A stretch of 47,739 bases of DNA from Eshraghiella sp045124255 (GCA_045124255.1 JBGVLM010000001.1:1-47739); one strand, 5' to 3'; counted from the first letter of the stretch, positions 16,594-25,491 are shown. Translations and numbers: made by a program. The notes: generated from the sequence alone by a model not told the origin.

Positions 16594-17160
16594 ATGAATA
16601 ATTTACAGAGTGTTGACAGGGAAGAACTGTTGTCCATAACAAGAAATTTGTCCTTAGAGCGTAAGGCGGAGCTTATTTTTCTTCATTGCGTACACGGGGA
16701 GGATATAAGCGGAAATGACAGCTGGTATATTGATGAGGTTGCGGAGCTGTACGGAATAAGACCTGCAAACGGAATTTATAAAAACTGTTATCCGGGTCTG
16801 TATTCATTCAGGGAAATTTATAATTTTATGTATACATATCCTGAGGGGCTTGAGGACAGGAGCCTCAGATTTGAGGATGCCGTACTGGATATTAATTTAA
16901 ACAGAGCGTTGAGATATTATTCAACAGGAGCAGGCAGGAATATACAGCCCCCATTGGACAGCAGATACGATAAATATGAGAATTATGAAGGTAAGAATGG
17001 CCCGGAAACGGTATCAGTAATTGAGAATACATTTGGTGAAGCTGAGAGGACGCCTAAGCCGGTTAAGAAGGCCAAAAAAGGCATAGCCGTTAAGGCTGTC
17101 ATCATAGCTGTTTTTGTTGTTGTGGTGCTGATTCTTATAGGCTTTATAATACTTAAATAA
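16594..17160 (+). CDS. Uncharacterised tail-anchored protein, paralogue of the previous gene
   Basis: The N-terminal 110 residues of this 188-residue protein repeat the domain of the gene before it: LSLERKAELIFLHCVHGEDI, then NDSWYIDEVAELYGIR, FREIYNFMYTYPEGL and a FEDA..DINLN segment. A polar linker and a basic stretch (KPVKKAKKGIAVK) lead into a single C-terminal membrane helix (about 163-187). It therefore looks tail-anchored, with the shared domain in the cytoplasm. The family is unknown to me. The start has GGGAG nine bases upstream, and the gene is 12 bases after its paralogue. It ends at a hairpin shared with the convergent trhA gene. Confidence 0.7.
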   Translation: MNNLQSVDREELLSITRNLSLERKAELIFLHCVHGEDISGNDSWYIDEVAELYGIRPANGIYKNCYPGLYSFREIYNFMYTYPEGLEDRSLRFEDAVLDINLNRALRYYSTGAGRNIQPPLDSRYDKYENYEGKNGPETVSVIENTFGEAERTPKPVKKAKKGIAVKAVIIAVFVVVVLILIGFIILK

Positions 17161-17164
17161 AACG

Positions 17165-17190
17165 CACCGGCGGCATTTATGCCGTCGGTG
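17165..17190. terminator. Bidirectional terminator that contains the end of trhA
   Basis: CACCGGCGGCAT (17165-17176) pairs with ATGCCGTCGGTG (17179-17190), with one G-T pair and a two-base apex (larger in real RNA). On the minus strand the downstream sequence is GCGTTTTATTT. The trhA stop codon (17177-17179) lies at the hairpin apex, so its last codons form one arm. Confidence 0.75.
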
Positions 17191-17833
17191 TTATCATATA
17201 CATACAAATAAAATGACAAATGCTTCCGCCCATTACGAACAGATGGAAAATCTCATGTGAACCGAAGTTCTTATGCTTCGCATTGAAAATAGGGAGCTTT
17301 AATGCATAGATTATGCCGCCTATTGTATAGATTATTCCGCCTGCAAGAAGCCATGCAAAGGCTGATGCCGGAAGTGTGTTTACAAGTCTTCCGAATACGA
17401 AAACACATACCCAGCCCATTGCAATATATATAATTGAAGAAAACCATTTAGGACATTTAATCCATACGGCCTTTATTAACATTCCGATAAAAGCAATTCC
17501 CCATATTAACAGAAGAAGGTCATAGCCAAGTCTTCCGCCGAGTACAATCATGCAGATTGGTGTATAGGAGCCGGCAATAAGGACAAAAATCATCATATGG
17601 TCAATTTTTCGAAAAAATTCCAGATATTTACCTTTTAAATTAACTGAATGATAAAGTGTGCTTGCGCCATATAATAAAATCATACTGATGATAAAAATGG
17701 CCATTGCCGTTAATGAGCCTGAATTGTCAGAAGCAGCGGCCTTTATTAATAACGGCAGTGCACCTATGCCTGCTGACAGCATTGCTATGAAATGGGTAAT
17801 TGCACTTCCCGGTTCTCTGATTGTTATTGTCAT
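17177..17833 (-). CDS. trhA: TrhA/hemolysin III-family membrane protein
   Basis: This 218-residue protein has seven predicted membrane helices and belongs to the PAQR-related hemolysin III (YqfA/TrhA) family, whose members affect membrane energetics and fluidity. Conserved polar residues are visible: SxxxH in ASTLYHSVNLK, the HMM of KIDHMMIFVLIAGSYTP, and the HxxxH pair in GSHEIFHLFVMGGSICHF, which form the presumed zinc site. I chose the ATG at 17833 because GGAGGG lies seven bases before it on the minus strand; a longer frame begins 69 bases upstream without such a site. A promoter is visible at 17912-17940. Despite the family name, haemolytic activity should not be assumed. Confidence 0.9.
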   Translation of the reverse strand: MTITIREPGSAITHFIAMLSAGIGALPLLIKAAASDNSGSLTAMAIFIISMILLYGASTLYHSVNLKGKYLEFFRKIDHMMIFVLIAGSYTPICMIVLGGRLGYDLLLLIWGIAFIGMLIKAVWIKCPKWFSSIIYIAMGWVCVFVFGRLVNTLPASAFAWLLAGGIIYTIGGIIYALKLPIFNAKHKNFGSHEIFHLFVMGGSICHFICMYMITPTA

Positions 17834-17911
17834 GATAAATCCCTCCAAACGAAATGATGTGCTGTTAAAACTATTATATGTAGTTTTAAAAACTATATTC
17901 AAGATATTTTA

Positions 17912-17940
17912 ATACTACTTTGTAAAGCTTAATATGTCAA
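17912..17940 (-). promoter_or_regulatory. Promoter of trhA
   Basis: On the minus strand a perfect TTGACA (17935-17940) and TAGTAT (17912-17917) are separated by 17 bases. The rest of the divergent region up to ddh (18051) is AT-rich; I saw no convincing promoter for ddh in it. Confidence 0.65.
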
Positions 17941-18050
17941 TAGACTTTTGAAAATTTCTACTTTATTATATTTTTTAAATTTTTATGGAAAAATATGTAT
18001 GAAAGTGATAAAGTATTTTTGTTAAATATCCATTTTGGGAGGAAACTATT

Positions 18051-19037
18051 ATGAGTATTAAAATTGGTATTTTAGGCTATGGCAATTTGGGAAGAGGAGT
18101 TGAATGTGCGGTTAAGCAGAATCCTGATATGGAACTGGCTGCCGTTTTTACAAGAAGGGCTCCTGAAAGTGTAAGCATACTTACCGAAAATGCAGCAGTA
18201 TGCCATGTTGATGATATCGAGAATTGGAAAGATAAAATAGATGTACTTATTCTGTGTGGAGGAAGTGCAACGGACCTTCCTGTTCAGACACCGAAATATG
18301 CTCAGTATTTTAATGTTATTGACAGCTTTGATACACACGCAAGAATTCCTGAACATTTTGCCAATGTAGACGCAGCGGCAAAGGCAGCAGGTAAGATTGG
18401 AATTATTTCAGTAGGCTGGGACCCTGGAATGTTCTCATTAAACAGAATGTACGCCAATGCAATTCTTCCTGTAGGTAATGATTATACCTTCTGGGGAAAG
18501 GGTGTAAGTCAGGGACATTCAGACGCTATCAGACGTGTTGAGGGCGTTAAGAACGGTAAGCAGTATACAATTCCTGTGGATTCAGCTCTTGAAGCAGTAA
18601 GGGCAGGAAAGAATCCTGAGCTTACAACAAGGGAGAAGCATATCAGAGAGTGTTTTGTTGTACTTGAAGAGGGAGCTGACGCTGCAAAGGTTGAAGAGGC
18701 AATTAAGACAATGCCTAACTATTTTGCGGATTATGATACAATTGTACATTTTATTGATGAAGAAGAATTTCAGAAGAATCACAGCGGAATTCCTCACGGC
18801 GGTTTTGTTATCCGTTCAGGAAAGACCGGCTGGAATGAAGAGAACAGCCACATTATTGAGTACAATATTAAGCTTGATTCCAACCCTGAATTTACTTCAT
18901 GCGTAATTGTTGCGTATGCAAGGGCTGCATACAGACTGTCCAAAGAGGGACAGACGGGCTGTAAGACCGTATTTGACATTGCACCTGCATATCTGAGCGC
19001 ACAGAGCGGTGAGGAATTGAGAGCACATTTATTATAA
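18051..19037 (+). CDS. ddh: meso-Diaminopimelate D-dehydrogenase
   Basis: This 328-residue cytosolic enzyme performs reversible NADPH-dependent reductive amination of tetrahydrodipicolinate to meso-diaminopimelate, the one-step branch of lysine and peptidoglycan precursor synthesis. The N-terminal Rossmann motif is GILGYGNLGRGVE. DSFDTHARIPEH and SVGWDPGMFSLNRMYANA are family signatures, as is the FWGKGVSQGHSDAIRRVEGV segment lining the substrate site. The length is typical. GGGAGG precedes ATG 18051. The aspartokinase at 40330 belongs to the same overall pathway but lies far away. The presence of this enzyme implies meso-DAP in the cell wall. Confidence 0.96.
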   Translation: MSIKIGILGYGNLGRGVECAVKQNPDMELAAVFTRRAPESVSILTENAAVCHVDDIENWKDKIDVLILCGGSATDLPVQTPKYAQYFNVIDSFDTHARIPEHFANVDAAAKAAGKIGIISVGWDPGMFSLNRMYANAILPVGNDYTFWGKGVSQGHSDAIRRVEGVKNGKQYTIPVDSALEAVRAGKNPELTTREKHIRECFVVLEEGADAAKVEEAIKTMPNYFADYDTIVHFIDEEEFQKNHSGIPHGGFVIRSGKTGWNEENSHIIEYNIKLDSNPEFTSCVIVAYARAAYRLSKEGQTGCKTVFDIAPAYLSAQSGEELRAHLL

Positions 19038-19065
19038 TGAAAGCTTAGGCATTAGGAGGCAGATA

Positions 19066-19368
19066 ATGGTTAAACATATTATTTTATGGCAGTTAAAGGA
19101 CGAGTTCACACCTCAGCAGAAGGCTGAGATTAAAGCCGGGGTTAAGATGGGACTTGAAGGACTTAAAGGTAAGATTCCGGGACTCATTGATATTCATGTT
19201 CAGATTGATTCATTGGAATCCTCCAATGCGGATATGATGCTTGATTCTACCTTTGAGGATGAGGCTTCACTTAAAGGCTATTCAGTTCATCCTGAACATG
19301 TTAAGGTTGCGGACAGCAAGGTAAGACCTTATACGAAGAACAGGAGCTGTCTTGATTTTGTAAAATAA
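19066..19368 (+). CDS. Dabb-family (stress-responsive A/B barrel) protein
   Basis: This 100-residue protein begins MVKHIILWQLKDEFT, the typical first strand of the dimeric alpha/beta-barrel (Dabb) fold, and carries the VQIDSLESSNADMMLDSTF region and the closing HPEHVKVADSKVRPYT. Family members are small homodimers with varied or unknown roles. GGAGG lies eight bases before ATG 19066, 28 bases after ddh, so the two are probably co-transcribed. A terminator follows. Confidence 0.85.
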   Translation: MVKHIILWQLKDEFTPQQKAEIKAGVKMGLEGLKGKIPGLIDIHVQIDSLESSNADMMLDSTFEDEASLKGYSVHPEHVKVADSKVRPYTKNRSCLDFVK

Positions 19369-19378
19369 TGATTGTAAT

Positions 19379-19416
19379 AATACCTGTAAATAGTTATTGC
19401 ACTGTTTGCAGGTATT
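19379..19416 (+). terminator. Terminator after the Dabb gene
   Basis: AATACCTGTAAA (19379-19390) pairs with TTTGCAGGTATT (19405-19416) with one T-G pair and a 14-base loop. Only a short T-rich tail (TCTATT) follows. Confidence 0.6.
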
Positions 19417-19453
19417 TCTATTATGTGGTAAAATGGCGTATGTGAGGTGTATT

Positions 19454-20497
19454 ATGGCAGAAGAGATTAAACATGTACGCAGGGTGCGTTATAAGGGAAC
19501 TCACCCGAAGCATTTCAGTGAGAAATATAAAGAACATAATCCTGAGAAATATAAGGATACAATTGATAAGGTAATAAGTAAGGGTAACACCCCGGCAGGA
19601 ATGCATATATCAATATGTGTTGATGAGATTCTTGATTTTCTTAAGATTAGGCCGGGACAGCAGGGAATGGACGCAACACTCGGATATGGCGGACATACGC
19701 TTAGGATGCTGCAATGTCTTGACGGACAGGGGCATATCTATGCAACTGATGTTGACCCGATTGAATCAGCTAAGACAAGGGAGAGACTTGCAAGGGCAGG
19801 CTACGGCGAGGACATGCTGACGATTAAACTTATGAACTTTGCCGATATTGATAAACTGGTTGAAGAGGCCGGAAAATTTGATTTTATACTGGCGGATTTG
19901 GGAGTGTCATCAATGCAGATAGACAATCCTGAAAGGGGTTTTTCATATAAGACGGATGGACCTCTTGATTTAAGACTTAATCCTCAGGCCGGAATATCTG
20001 CGGCGGAGAGGCTTAAGTATATAAGCTATGATGAGCTGGTCGGAATGTTAGTGGAGAATTCGGATGAACCATACGCTGACAGAATTGCAAAGACAGTCAT
20101 TGCAGAACGCAGAAAGGCACCGATTGATACAACCGTAAGGCTGCATGATATTGTGGAGAAGGCGCTTGCTTTTATACCTGAAAAGGAGCGAAAGGATACT
20201 GTTAAAAAGACATGTGCGAGAGTTTTTCAGGCTTTGAGAATAGATGTTAATAATGAATTTGAGGTACTGTATGAATTTGTAAGCAAGCTTCCCGAAGCTC
20301 TTAATCCGGGCGGAAGGGTTGCAATTCTTACATTTCATTCCGGTGAGGACAAAATAGTCAAGAGAACCTTTAAGGAGCATTACAGGGAAGGCTTGTACAG
20401 TGAGATAGCTGAGAATGTTATAAGACCGACGAAGGAGGAGTGTGCCAGAAACAGCAGGGCACATTCAACAAAAATGAGATGGGCGATTAAGGCTTAG
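19454..20497 (+). CDS. rsmH: 16S rRNA (cytosine-1402-N4)-methyltransferase, N-terminally extended
   Basis: This 347-residue enzyme methylates N4 of C1402 in the ribosomal P site, using S-adenosylmethionine. Motifs are DATLGYGGHTLRML (cofactor loop), DVDP, FILADLGVSSMQIDNPERGF, the LDLRLNP segment, and GGRVAILTFHSGEDKIVKRT. Compared with the usual 310-315 residues it carries an extra basic N-terminus of about 45 residues (HVRRVRYKGTHPKHFSEKYK) before the family start near AGMHISICVDEIL. It is not next to ftsL or other cell-wall genes, where rsmH usually sits, so a second copy may exist. I chose ATG 19454, with GAGGTG four bases upstream. The downstream gene starts 13 bases after the stop. Confidence 0.9.
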   Translation: MAEEIKHVRRVRYKGTHPKHFSEKYKEHNPEKYKDTIDKVISKGNTPAGMHISICVDEILDFLKIRPGQQGMDATLGYGGHTLRMLQCLDGQGHIYATDVDPIESAKTRERLARAGYGEDMLTIKLMNFADIDKLVEEAGKFDFILADLGVSSMQIDNPERGFSYKTDGPLDLRLNPQAGISAAERLKYISYDELVGMLVENSDEPYADRIAKTVIAERRKAPIDTTVRLHDIVEKALAFIPEKERKDTVKKTCARVFQALRIDVNNEFEVLYEFVSKLPEALNPGGRVAILTFHSGEDKIVKRTFKEHYREGLYSEIAENVIRPTKEECARNSRAHSTKMRWAIKA

Positions 20498-20510
20498 AAG
20501 GAGATTATAT

Positions 20511-21287
20511 ATGTTGGAACAGAATGTTTTTATGGAAACGTTAAGGGAGGTCAGGGAGATTGTAAGAACGGCTCCGGCACCTCTTACCGAGGAGGAAATA
20601 CTGGACTATTTTAAGGATATGGAGCTTACAAATGCCCATAAGCAGATGGTTCTTGCATATCTTGCAAATCCTGAGGAGGATATTCCGGATTCAGAAGAAT
20701 CTGATGAAAACGAAGCAGCGGATGGTGAATATGAAGCGTCTGATAATTCGGACGATTGCAGTAATGAGCTGCCCGAATCCAAGGTGTTTCAGATGTATCT
20801 GGAGGAGCTTAATAATCTTCCGAAGCTTAGCAGTGAAGAACTTTCGGTAATGTATGTTAAGCTGCTTAGAGGAGATTCGCAGGTAATTCAGAGTATTGTA
20901 AACGGCTGGATGGGAAGAGTGGTGGAAATATCACGTAAATTTGCGTCAGATAAATATAATCTTGAAGATGTGATTCAGGAAGGCAATATGGGTCTTTTTG
21001 AATGCCTTCTTAAGCTTTGCGGCTGCGGTGAAGCGGTTGATGTGGAGGCTGCATTGATGGAGGCAGTTGAAACCTCAATGAAGTCATATATTTCAGAGAT
21101 TACCGGAGAGGATGACAGTGAGCAGACTGTCGTTGGCAAGGTCAATCTGATAAATGAGGCACAAAAATATCTGGCAATAGAAAAGGGCTGTGAACCTACA
21201 CTTGAGGAATTGGCTGAATACACCCGGATGGATTTGTCGGAATTAAAGGATATAATGGAAATAATCGCAAAGGCGGAGAAGAAATAA
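20511..21287 (+). CDS. Degenerate sigma-70-like protein lacking DNA-binding regions
   Basis: This protein of 258 residues starts with a region like sigma-70 region 1.1 (about 1-50), then an acidic spacer (about 55-85). Region 1.2 follows (VFQMYLEELNNLPKLSSEE), then a partial region 2 with LEDVIQEGNMGLFECLLKL, and region 3 with INEAQKYLAIEKGCEPTLEE and LAEYTRMDLSELKDIM. The aromatic and basic residues of regions 2.3 and 2.4 that melt and read the -10 box are not recognisable, and region 4 is missing. It might bind RNA polymerase core or another sigma partner without recognising promoters. The ATG at 20511 follows AAGGAGATTATAT. The stop overlaps the start of the next gene by one base, so it lies in an rsmH-dus operon. 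Confidence 0.75.
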   Translation: MLEQNVFMETLREVREIVRTAPAPLTEEEILDYFKDMELTNAHKQMVLAYLANPEEDIPDSEESDENEAADGEYEASDNSDDCSNELPESKVFQMYLEELNNLPKLSSEELSVMYVKLLRGDSQVIQSIVNGWMGRVVEISRKFASDKYNLEDVIQEGNMGLFECLLKLCGCGEAVDVEAALMEAVETSMKSYISEITGEDDSEQTVVGKVNLINEAQKYLAIEKGCEPTLEELAEYTRMDLSELKDIMEIIAKAEKK

Positions 21288-22198
21288 TGAAGTTTTACAT
21301 GGCTCCCATGGAGGGGCTGACAGGATATGTATACCGCAATGCACATAAGGAATGCTTCGGAAAGCTTGACGGATATTTTACTCCTTTTCTGGCTTCGAAG
21401 AAATTAAGCAGCAGAGAGAGAAAGGAGGTATTACCTGAGCATAATAAGGATATGGAGGTAATACCGCAGATACTTACGAACAAACCGGGTGAATTTATTG
21501 CAATAGCAAGGCAGCTTGAACAGAGGGGTTATACAAGAGTTAATCTGAATCTGGGCTGTCCTTCGGGAACAGTTACAGCCAAGAACAGGGGAGCGGGTTT
21601 TCTGAAGGTTGTGGATGAACTTGAAGTATTTCTTGAAGAGATTTTTGCTGCCTGCCCGCTTTCGATTTCCGTTAAGACGAGAATAGGTGCATATCACACA
21701 GAGGAATTTGCACAGCTTATTGAATTGTATAATAAATTCCCGATGGATGAGTTGATAATACATCCGAGACTTATGACGGAATTTTATAACGGAACACCAC
21801 ATCTTGATGAGTTTGCTGCCGCGGTAAGGGAGTGCAGACATCCGCTCTGTTATAATGGCGATATTAATTCTGTTGAGGATTATAACAGGATTGTTGAAAG
21901 GTTTCCGGAGATTGACAGAATAATGCTTGGCAGGGGACTTCTTGCGAATCCCGGACTTGTTAATGAGATACGCGGTGAAGCACCGATAGATATTGAGCAG
22001 TTTAGGAATTTCCATAAGCTTCTTTATAATGAATATAAAGCAGAAATTGCAGATGAGAGAAACACTCTTTTTAAAATGAAGGAGCTGTGGGTATTTATGG
22101 GAGGCTTCATTGGAAATAATGAAGCGGCAATGAAGGCTGTAAGAAAGTCCCAAAGCTTTATCGAATATGAAACAGCAGTCAGAAATGCCTTAAGATAG
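21287..22198 (+). CDS. tRNA-dihydrouridine synthase family protein
   Basis: This 303-residue flavoenzyme would reduce uridines in tRNA to dihydrouridine using NADPH. The TIM-barrel motifs are clear: MAPMEGLTGYVYRN, the catalytic Cys in NLNLGCPSGTVTAKNRGAGF, SVKTRIG, the IIHPR segment in place of the more common IHGR, YNGDI and MLGRGLLANP. The length is at the short end for the family. It starts on the last base of the preceding stop codon (TAATG overlap), which implies translational coupling. Which uridine it modifies cannot be told from sequence. Confidence 0.92.
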   Translation: MKFYMAPMEGLTGYVYRNAHKECFGKLDGYFTPFLASKKLSSRERKEVLPEHNKDMEVIPQILTNKPGEFIAIARQLEQRGYTRVNLNLGCPSGTVTAKNRGAGFLKVVDELEVFLEEIFAACPLSISVKTRIGAYHTEEFAQLIELYNKFPMDELIIHPRLMTEFYNGTPHLDEFAAAVRECRHPLCYNGDINSVEDYNRIVERFPEIDRIMLGRGLLANPGLVNEIRGEAPIDIEQFRNFHKLLYNEYKAEIADERNTLFKMKELWVFMGGFIGNNEAAMKAVRKSQSFIEYETAVRNALR

Positions 22199-22219
22199 GG
22201 CAATAAGGAGTGACAGAGA

Positions 22220-23494
22220 ATGGAGCAGTATATCAGAACAGCAACGGATATGCTTGGATTCATTGAAAAGAGTCCGAGTGTTTATCATGTTATTGCTAAT
22301 ATAGAAGATGAATTAATTAAAGCCGGCTTTGTAAGACTTATAGAATCCGAGACTTGGAAACCTGAATCAGGAGGCAGATATTATGTTATAAGAAATGATT
22401 CTTCAATAATCGCTTTTTCGGTTGGAAGCAAGGGCGGACACAGGTTCAGAATTGCAGCGGCACATAGTGATTCACCGACTTTTAAGGTTAAGAATAATCC
22501 TGAAATGGTTATTGAAAATAATTATCTGTCACTTAATACGGAAAAGTATGGCGGAATGATTATGTCTACATGGCTCGACCGGCCGCTTTCGGTTGCGGGA
22601 AGGGTTATTGTTGAGAATGGCAATACTCTCGAAACAAGGCTGGTTACGCTTGACAGGGATATGTTAATTATTCCAAATCAGGCAATTCATATGAATCGTG
22701 AAATTAATAAGGGTTATAATTTCAATCCGCAGAAGGATATGATACCGCTGTTCGGACAGGCAGAGGATAAAGGTGCATTCAGACGGCTAATTGCAGAGGC
22801 AGCCGGTACAAAAGAAGAGCATATACTGGGTGGAGATTTATTTCTGTTTAACCGCATGAAAGGAAGCATCTGGGGGGTTTCGAATGAATTTGTTTCTGCC
22901 CCGAAGCTGGATGATTTGCAGTGTGCGTATGCAGCAATGAAGGCTTTCATCGAAAGTGATACAGAGGATGGCATTAATATGTGCTGTATTTTTGACAACG
23001 AGGAGGTTGGCAGCAGAACTGCACAGGGAGCCGACTCGGATATGCTTGCTTCTGTAATCGAAAGAATATATATTGCACTTGGTTATGGCAGGGAGGAGCT
23101 TATGATGGCGGTAAGCCGGAGTTTTATGATTTCGGCAGACAATGCACATGGCGTTCATCCGAATCATACGGAGACGGCTGACCCGACTAACAGGCCTTAT
23201 CTTAACGGAGGAATTGTTATCAAAAATAATGCCAATCAGAAATATACAACCAACGGTTATTCGCAGGCGGTAATGATTAATCTGTGCAGAAAAGCGGCCG
23301 TGCCGTATCAGATGTATGCGAACCGCTCAGATATTGAGGGAGGTTCAACCCTGGGCAATATTTCAGTAAGCCATGTATCGCCTGCTACAGTGGATATAGG
23401 ACTTGCACAGCTTGCAATGCATTCAGCATATGAAACGGCAGGCGTAAAGGATACGGAGTATCTGATACAGGTATTTAAGGCATTTTGGAAGTAA
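22220..23494 (+). CDS. M18-family aminopeptidase
   Basis: This 424-residue cytosolic metallopeptidase removes N-terminal, typically acidic, residues from peptides. The co-catalytic metal ligands are visible in AAHSDSPTFKVK, in the CIFDNEEVGS motif (with the catalytic Glu) and in SADNAHGVHPNH. The length and order fit the bacterial M18 family (PepC/ApeB type). An AAGGAG ribosome site precedes ATG 22220, 21 bases after the dus gene. It is likely part of the rsmH-to-ABC-F transcript. Confidence 0.94.
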   Translation: MEQYIRTATDMLGFIEKSPSVYHVIANIEDELIKAGFVRLIESETWKPESGGRYYVIRNDSSIIAFSVGSKGGHRFRIAAAHSDSPTFKVKNNPEMVIENNYLSLNTEKYGGMIMSTWLDRPLSVAGRVIVENGNTLETRLVTLDRDMLIIPNQAIHMNREINKGYNFNPQKDMIPLFGQAEDKGAFRRLIAEAAGTKEEHILGGDLFLFNRMKGSIWGVSNEFVSAPKLDDLQCAYAAMKAFIESDTEDGINMCCIFDNEEVGSRTAQGADSDMLASVIERIYIALGYGREELMMAVSRSFMISADNAHGVHPNHTETADPTNRPYLNGGIVIKNNANQKYTTNGYSQAVMINLCRKAAVPYQMYANRSDIEGGSTLGNISVSHVSPATVDIGLAQLAMHSAYETAGVKDTEYLIQVFKAFWK

Positions 23495-23512
23495 TGGAAT
23501 TGAGGAAATAAA

Positions 23513-25426
23513 ATGTTATATCAAATAGTGAATGGTGCTGTCGAATTTGGAGCAGAAACCATTTTATCGGAAGTAAATTTTGAAATCAGAAATACTGAGA
23601 AAATAGCCGTTGTCGGAAGGAACGGCTGCGGCAAAACCACTCTTTTGAAGCTTATTGCAGGAGAGGTTGACCTTGCCAAAAGAGACAGTGACGAGGATAT
23701 TTTTATCGCCAAATCAGGTAATCCGACAATCGGGTATCTGAAGCAGATTGCCTTTGAGGATTCTTCTGTAACTATGGAGGATGAGGTTAAAAAGGCATTT
23801 GCGGATATCATAAGCATGAATGACAGAATGAATTCACTTCTGCATGAGATAGAAACTAATCCGTCCGATGAGCTTATTAAGTCATATACCAATCTTCAGG
23901 AGAGATATGAATATCTTGGAGGGTATACATATCAGAAGGAATTCGATATCGTACTTAAGAAATTCGGTTTTACGGTGGAGGACAGAAAAAAGCCGCTGTC
24001 TGAGTTTTCAGGAGGACAGCAGACTAAAATTGCATTTGCAAGAATGCTTTTAAGCAAGCCTGACATTCTTCTTCTGGATGAGCCGACCAACCACCTGGAT
24101 ATGGATACGGTAAGATGGCTTGAAGGGTATTTAAAGGATTACAACAGGGCGGTTGTTGTTGTATCCCATGACAGATATTTTCTTGACAGACTGGCTGATG
24201 TTGTATATGAAATTGAATACGGTACAACAACAAGATATTCCGGCAATTACACGGATTTTGTCAGACAGAAGAAGGCTAATTGGGAGAAACAGTACAAGGA
24301 CCATAATTTACAGCAGAAGGAAATACAAAGATTACAGGCATTAATTGACAGATTTAAGAATAAGCCGACGAAGGTTGCGATGGCACGTTCGAAAATGAAG
24401 CAGATTGAGCATATGAATCTTGTTGAAGCTCCTGCCAGATATGATTTAAAAAGTTTTCATGCTAATTTTACGCCTGAACAGGAGAGTTATAAGCAGGTTC
24501 TTTTTACAAATGGACTTGAAATAGGCTATGATAAGGTTTTGTCCACAATTTCGGTTACACAGACCAGAGGACAGAAAATAGCAATTATCGGCGATAACGG
24601 TACCGGCAAATCTACATTTGTCAAGACGATTGTCGGCAAAATTGCGGCACTTGGCGGAGAATATCAGATTGGTGCAAATGTCGATATAGGCTATTTCGAC
24701 CAGCAGATGGCACAGTACCATAGTGACAAAACAGTACTGGACGATTACTGGGATGAATTTCCGGGTCTTAAGGAGGGCGAGGTCCGTTCTGCTCTCGGAG
24801 CCTTTCTTTTCACGCAGGATGAGGTTTTTAAAACTGTTAATATGCTGTCGGGCGGTGAGAAGGTAAGACTGGCACTTTGTAAGATTTTCAAGCGTAAACC
24901 AAATTATCTTATCCTTGATGAACCGACCAATCATATGGATATTGTCGGCAAAGAGACGCTGGAAGCAATGCTTAAAAGCTTTCCGGGGACCGTGCTTTTC
25001 GTATCACATGACAGATATTTTATCAGGGAGGTTGCTGATTCACTGCTGATTTTTGAGGGAGGCAGTGTAACCTGTTATCCTTATGGCTATGAGGCATATT
25101 GTGAGGAGCAGGAGGCAAAGGCACGGCTTGAGGAAGAACAGAATATGGTAACGGAGAGCATCGAGGCGGCACCTAAGACTCAGACAAAATATTATAATCC
25201 GGGCAAGGAGGCCTCGAGACTCAGACAGAAAATCCGTAAAATCGAGAGTATGATTGAGGAGAAGGAAACGGAGCTTGCAGCGTTGCAGGAGGAGTATTCC
25301 GCACCTGAGAACCGGTCTGCTTACGGAAAACTTCAGGAGCTTAATGATAAGATAGAGTCGGTAAATGCAGTTTTGAATGAATATATGGAGGAATGGGAGC
25401 GTCTTTCAGAAGAATTGCAGGAATAA
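23513..25426 (+). CDS. ABC-F family ATPase
   Basis: This 637-residue protein has two ABC domains and no membrane helices, so it belongs to the ABC-F translation factors that act on ribosomes. Domain 1 has the Walker A GRNGCGKTT, the signature SGGQQTKIAFARMLL and Walker B ILLLDEPTNHLD. Domain 2 has GDNGTGKST, LSGGEKVRLALCKIF and LILDEPTNHMD. The linker (about 245-310), which reaches tRNA in the E site, is present. A charged coiled coil closes the protein (about 555-637). It most resembles the housekeeping YdiF-type group rather than a specific antibiotic-protection protein, but resistance cannot be excluded from sequence. It starts 18 bases after the aminopeptidase gene. Confidence 0.92.
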   Translation: MLYQIVNGAVEFGAETILSEVNFEIRNTEKIAVVGRNGCGKTTLLKLIAGEVDLAKRDSDEDIFIAKSGNPTIGYLKQIAFEDSSVTMEDEVKKAFADIISMNDRMNSLLHEIETNPSDELIKSYTNLQERYEYLGGYTYQKEFDIVLKKFGFTVEDRKKPLSEFSGGQQTKIAFARMLLSKPDILLLDEPTNHLDMDTVRWLEGYLKDYNRAVVVVSHDRYFLDRLADVVYEIEYGTTTRYSGNYTDFVRQKKANWEKQYKDHNLQQKEIQRLQALIDRFKNKPTKVAMARSKMKQIEHMNLVEAPARYDLKSFHANFTPEQESYKQVLFTNGLEIGYDKVLSTISVTQTRGQKIAIIGDNGTGKSTFVKTIVGKIAALGGEYQIGANVDIGYFDQQMAQYHSDKTVLDDYWDEFPGLKEGEVRSALGAFLFTQDEVFKTVNMLSGGEKVRLALCKIFKRKPNYLILDEPTNHMDIVGKETLEAMLKSFPGTVLFVSHDRYFIREVADSLLIFEGGSVTCYPYGYEAYCEEQEAKARLEEEQNMVTESIEAAPKTQTKYYNPGKEASRLRQKIRKIESMIEEKETELAALQEEYSAPENRSAYGKLQELNDKIESVNAVLNEYMEEWERLSEELQE

Positions 25427-25491
25427 ATTTCCAGATTCTGCATATACTATATACGTAGCGTCAGAAATGACAACGAATGGGTGGTTATAGT

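Noticed and set aside
21431..22153. 240-residue minus-strand frame opposite the dihydrouridine synthase
   Set aside because: A shadow of a well-supported gene, with no start signal or motif.
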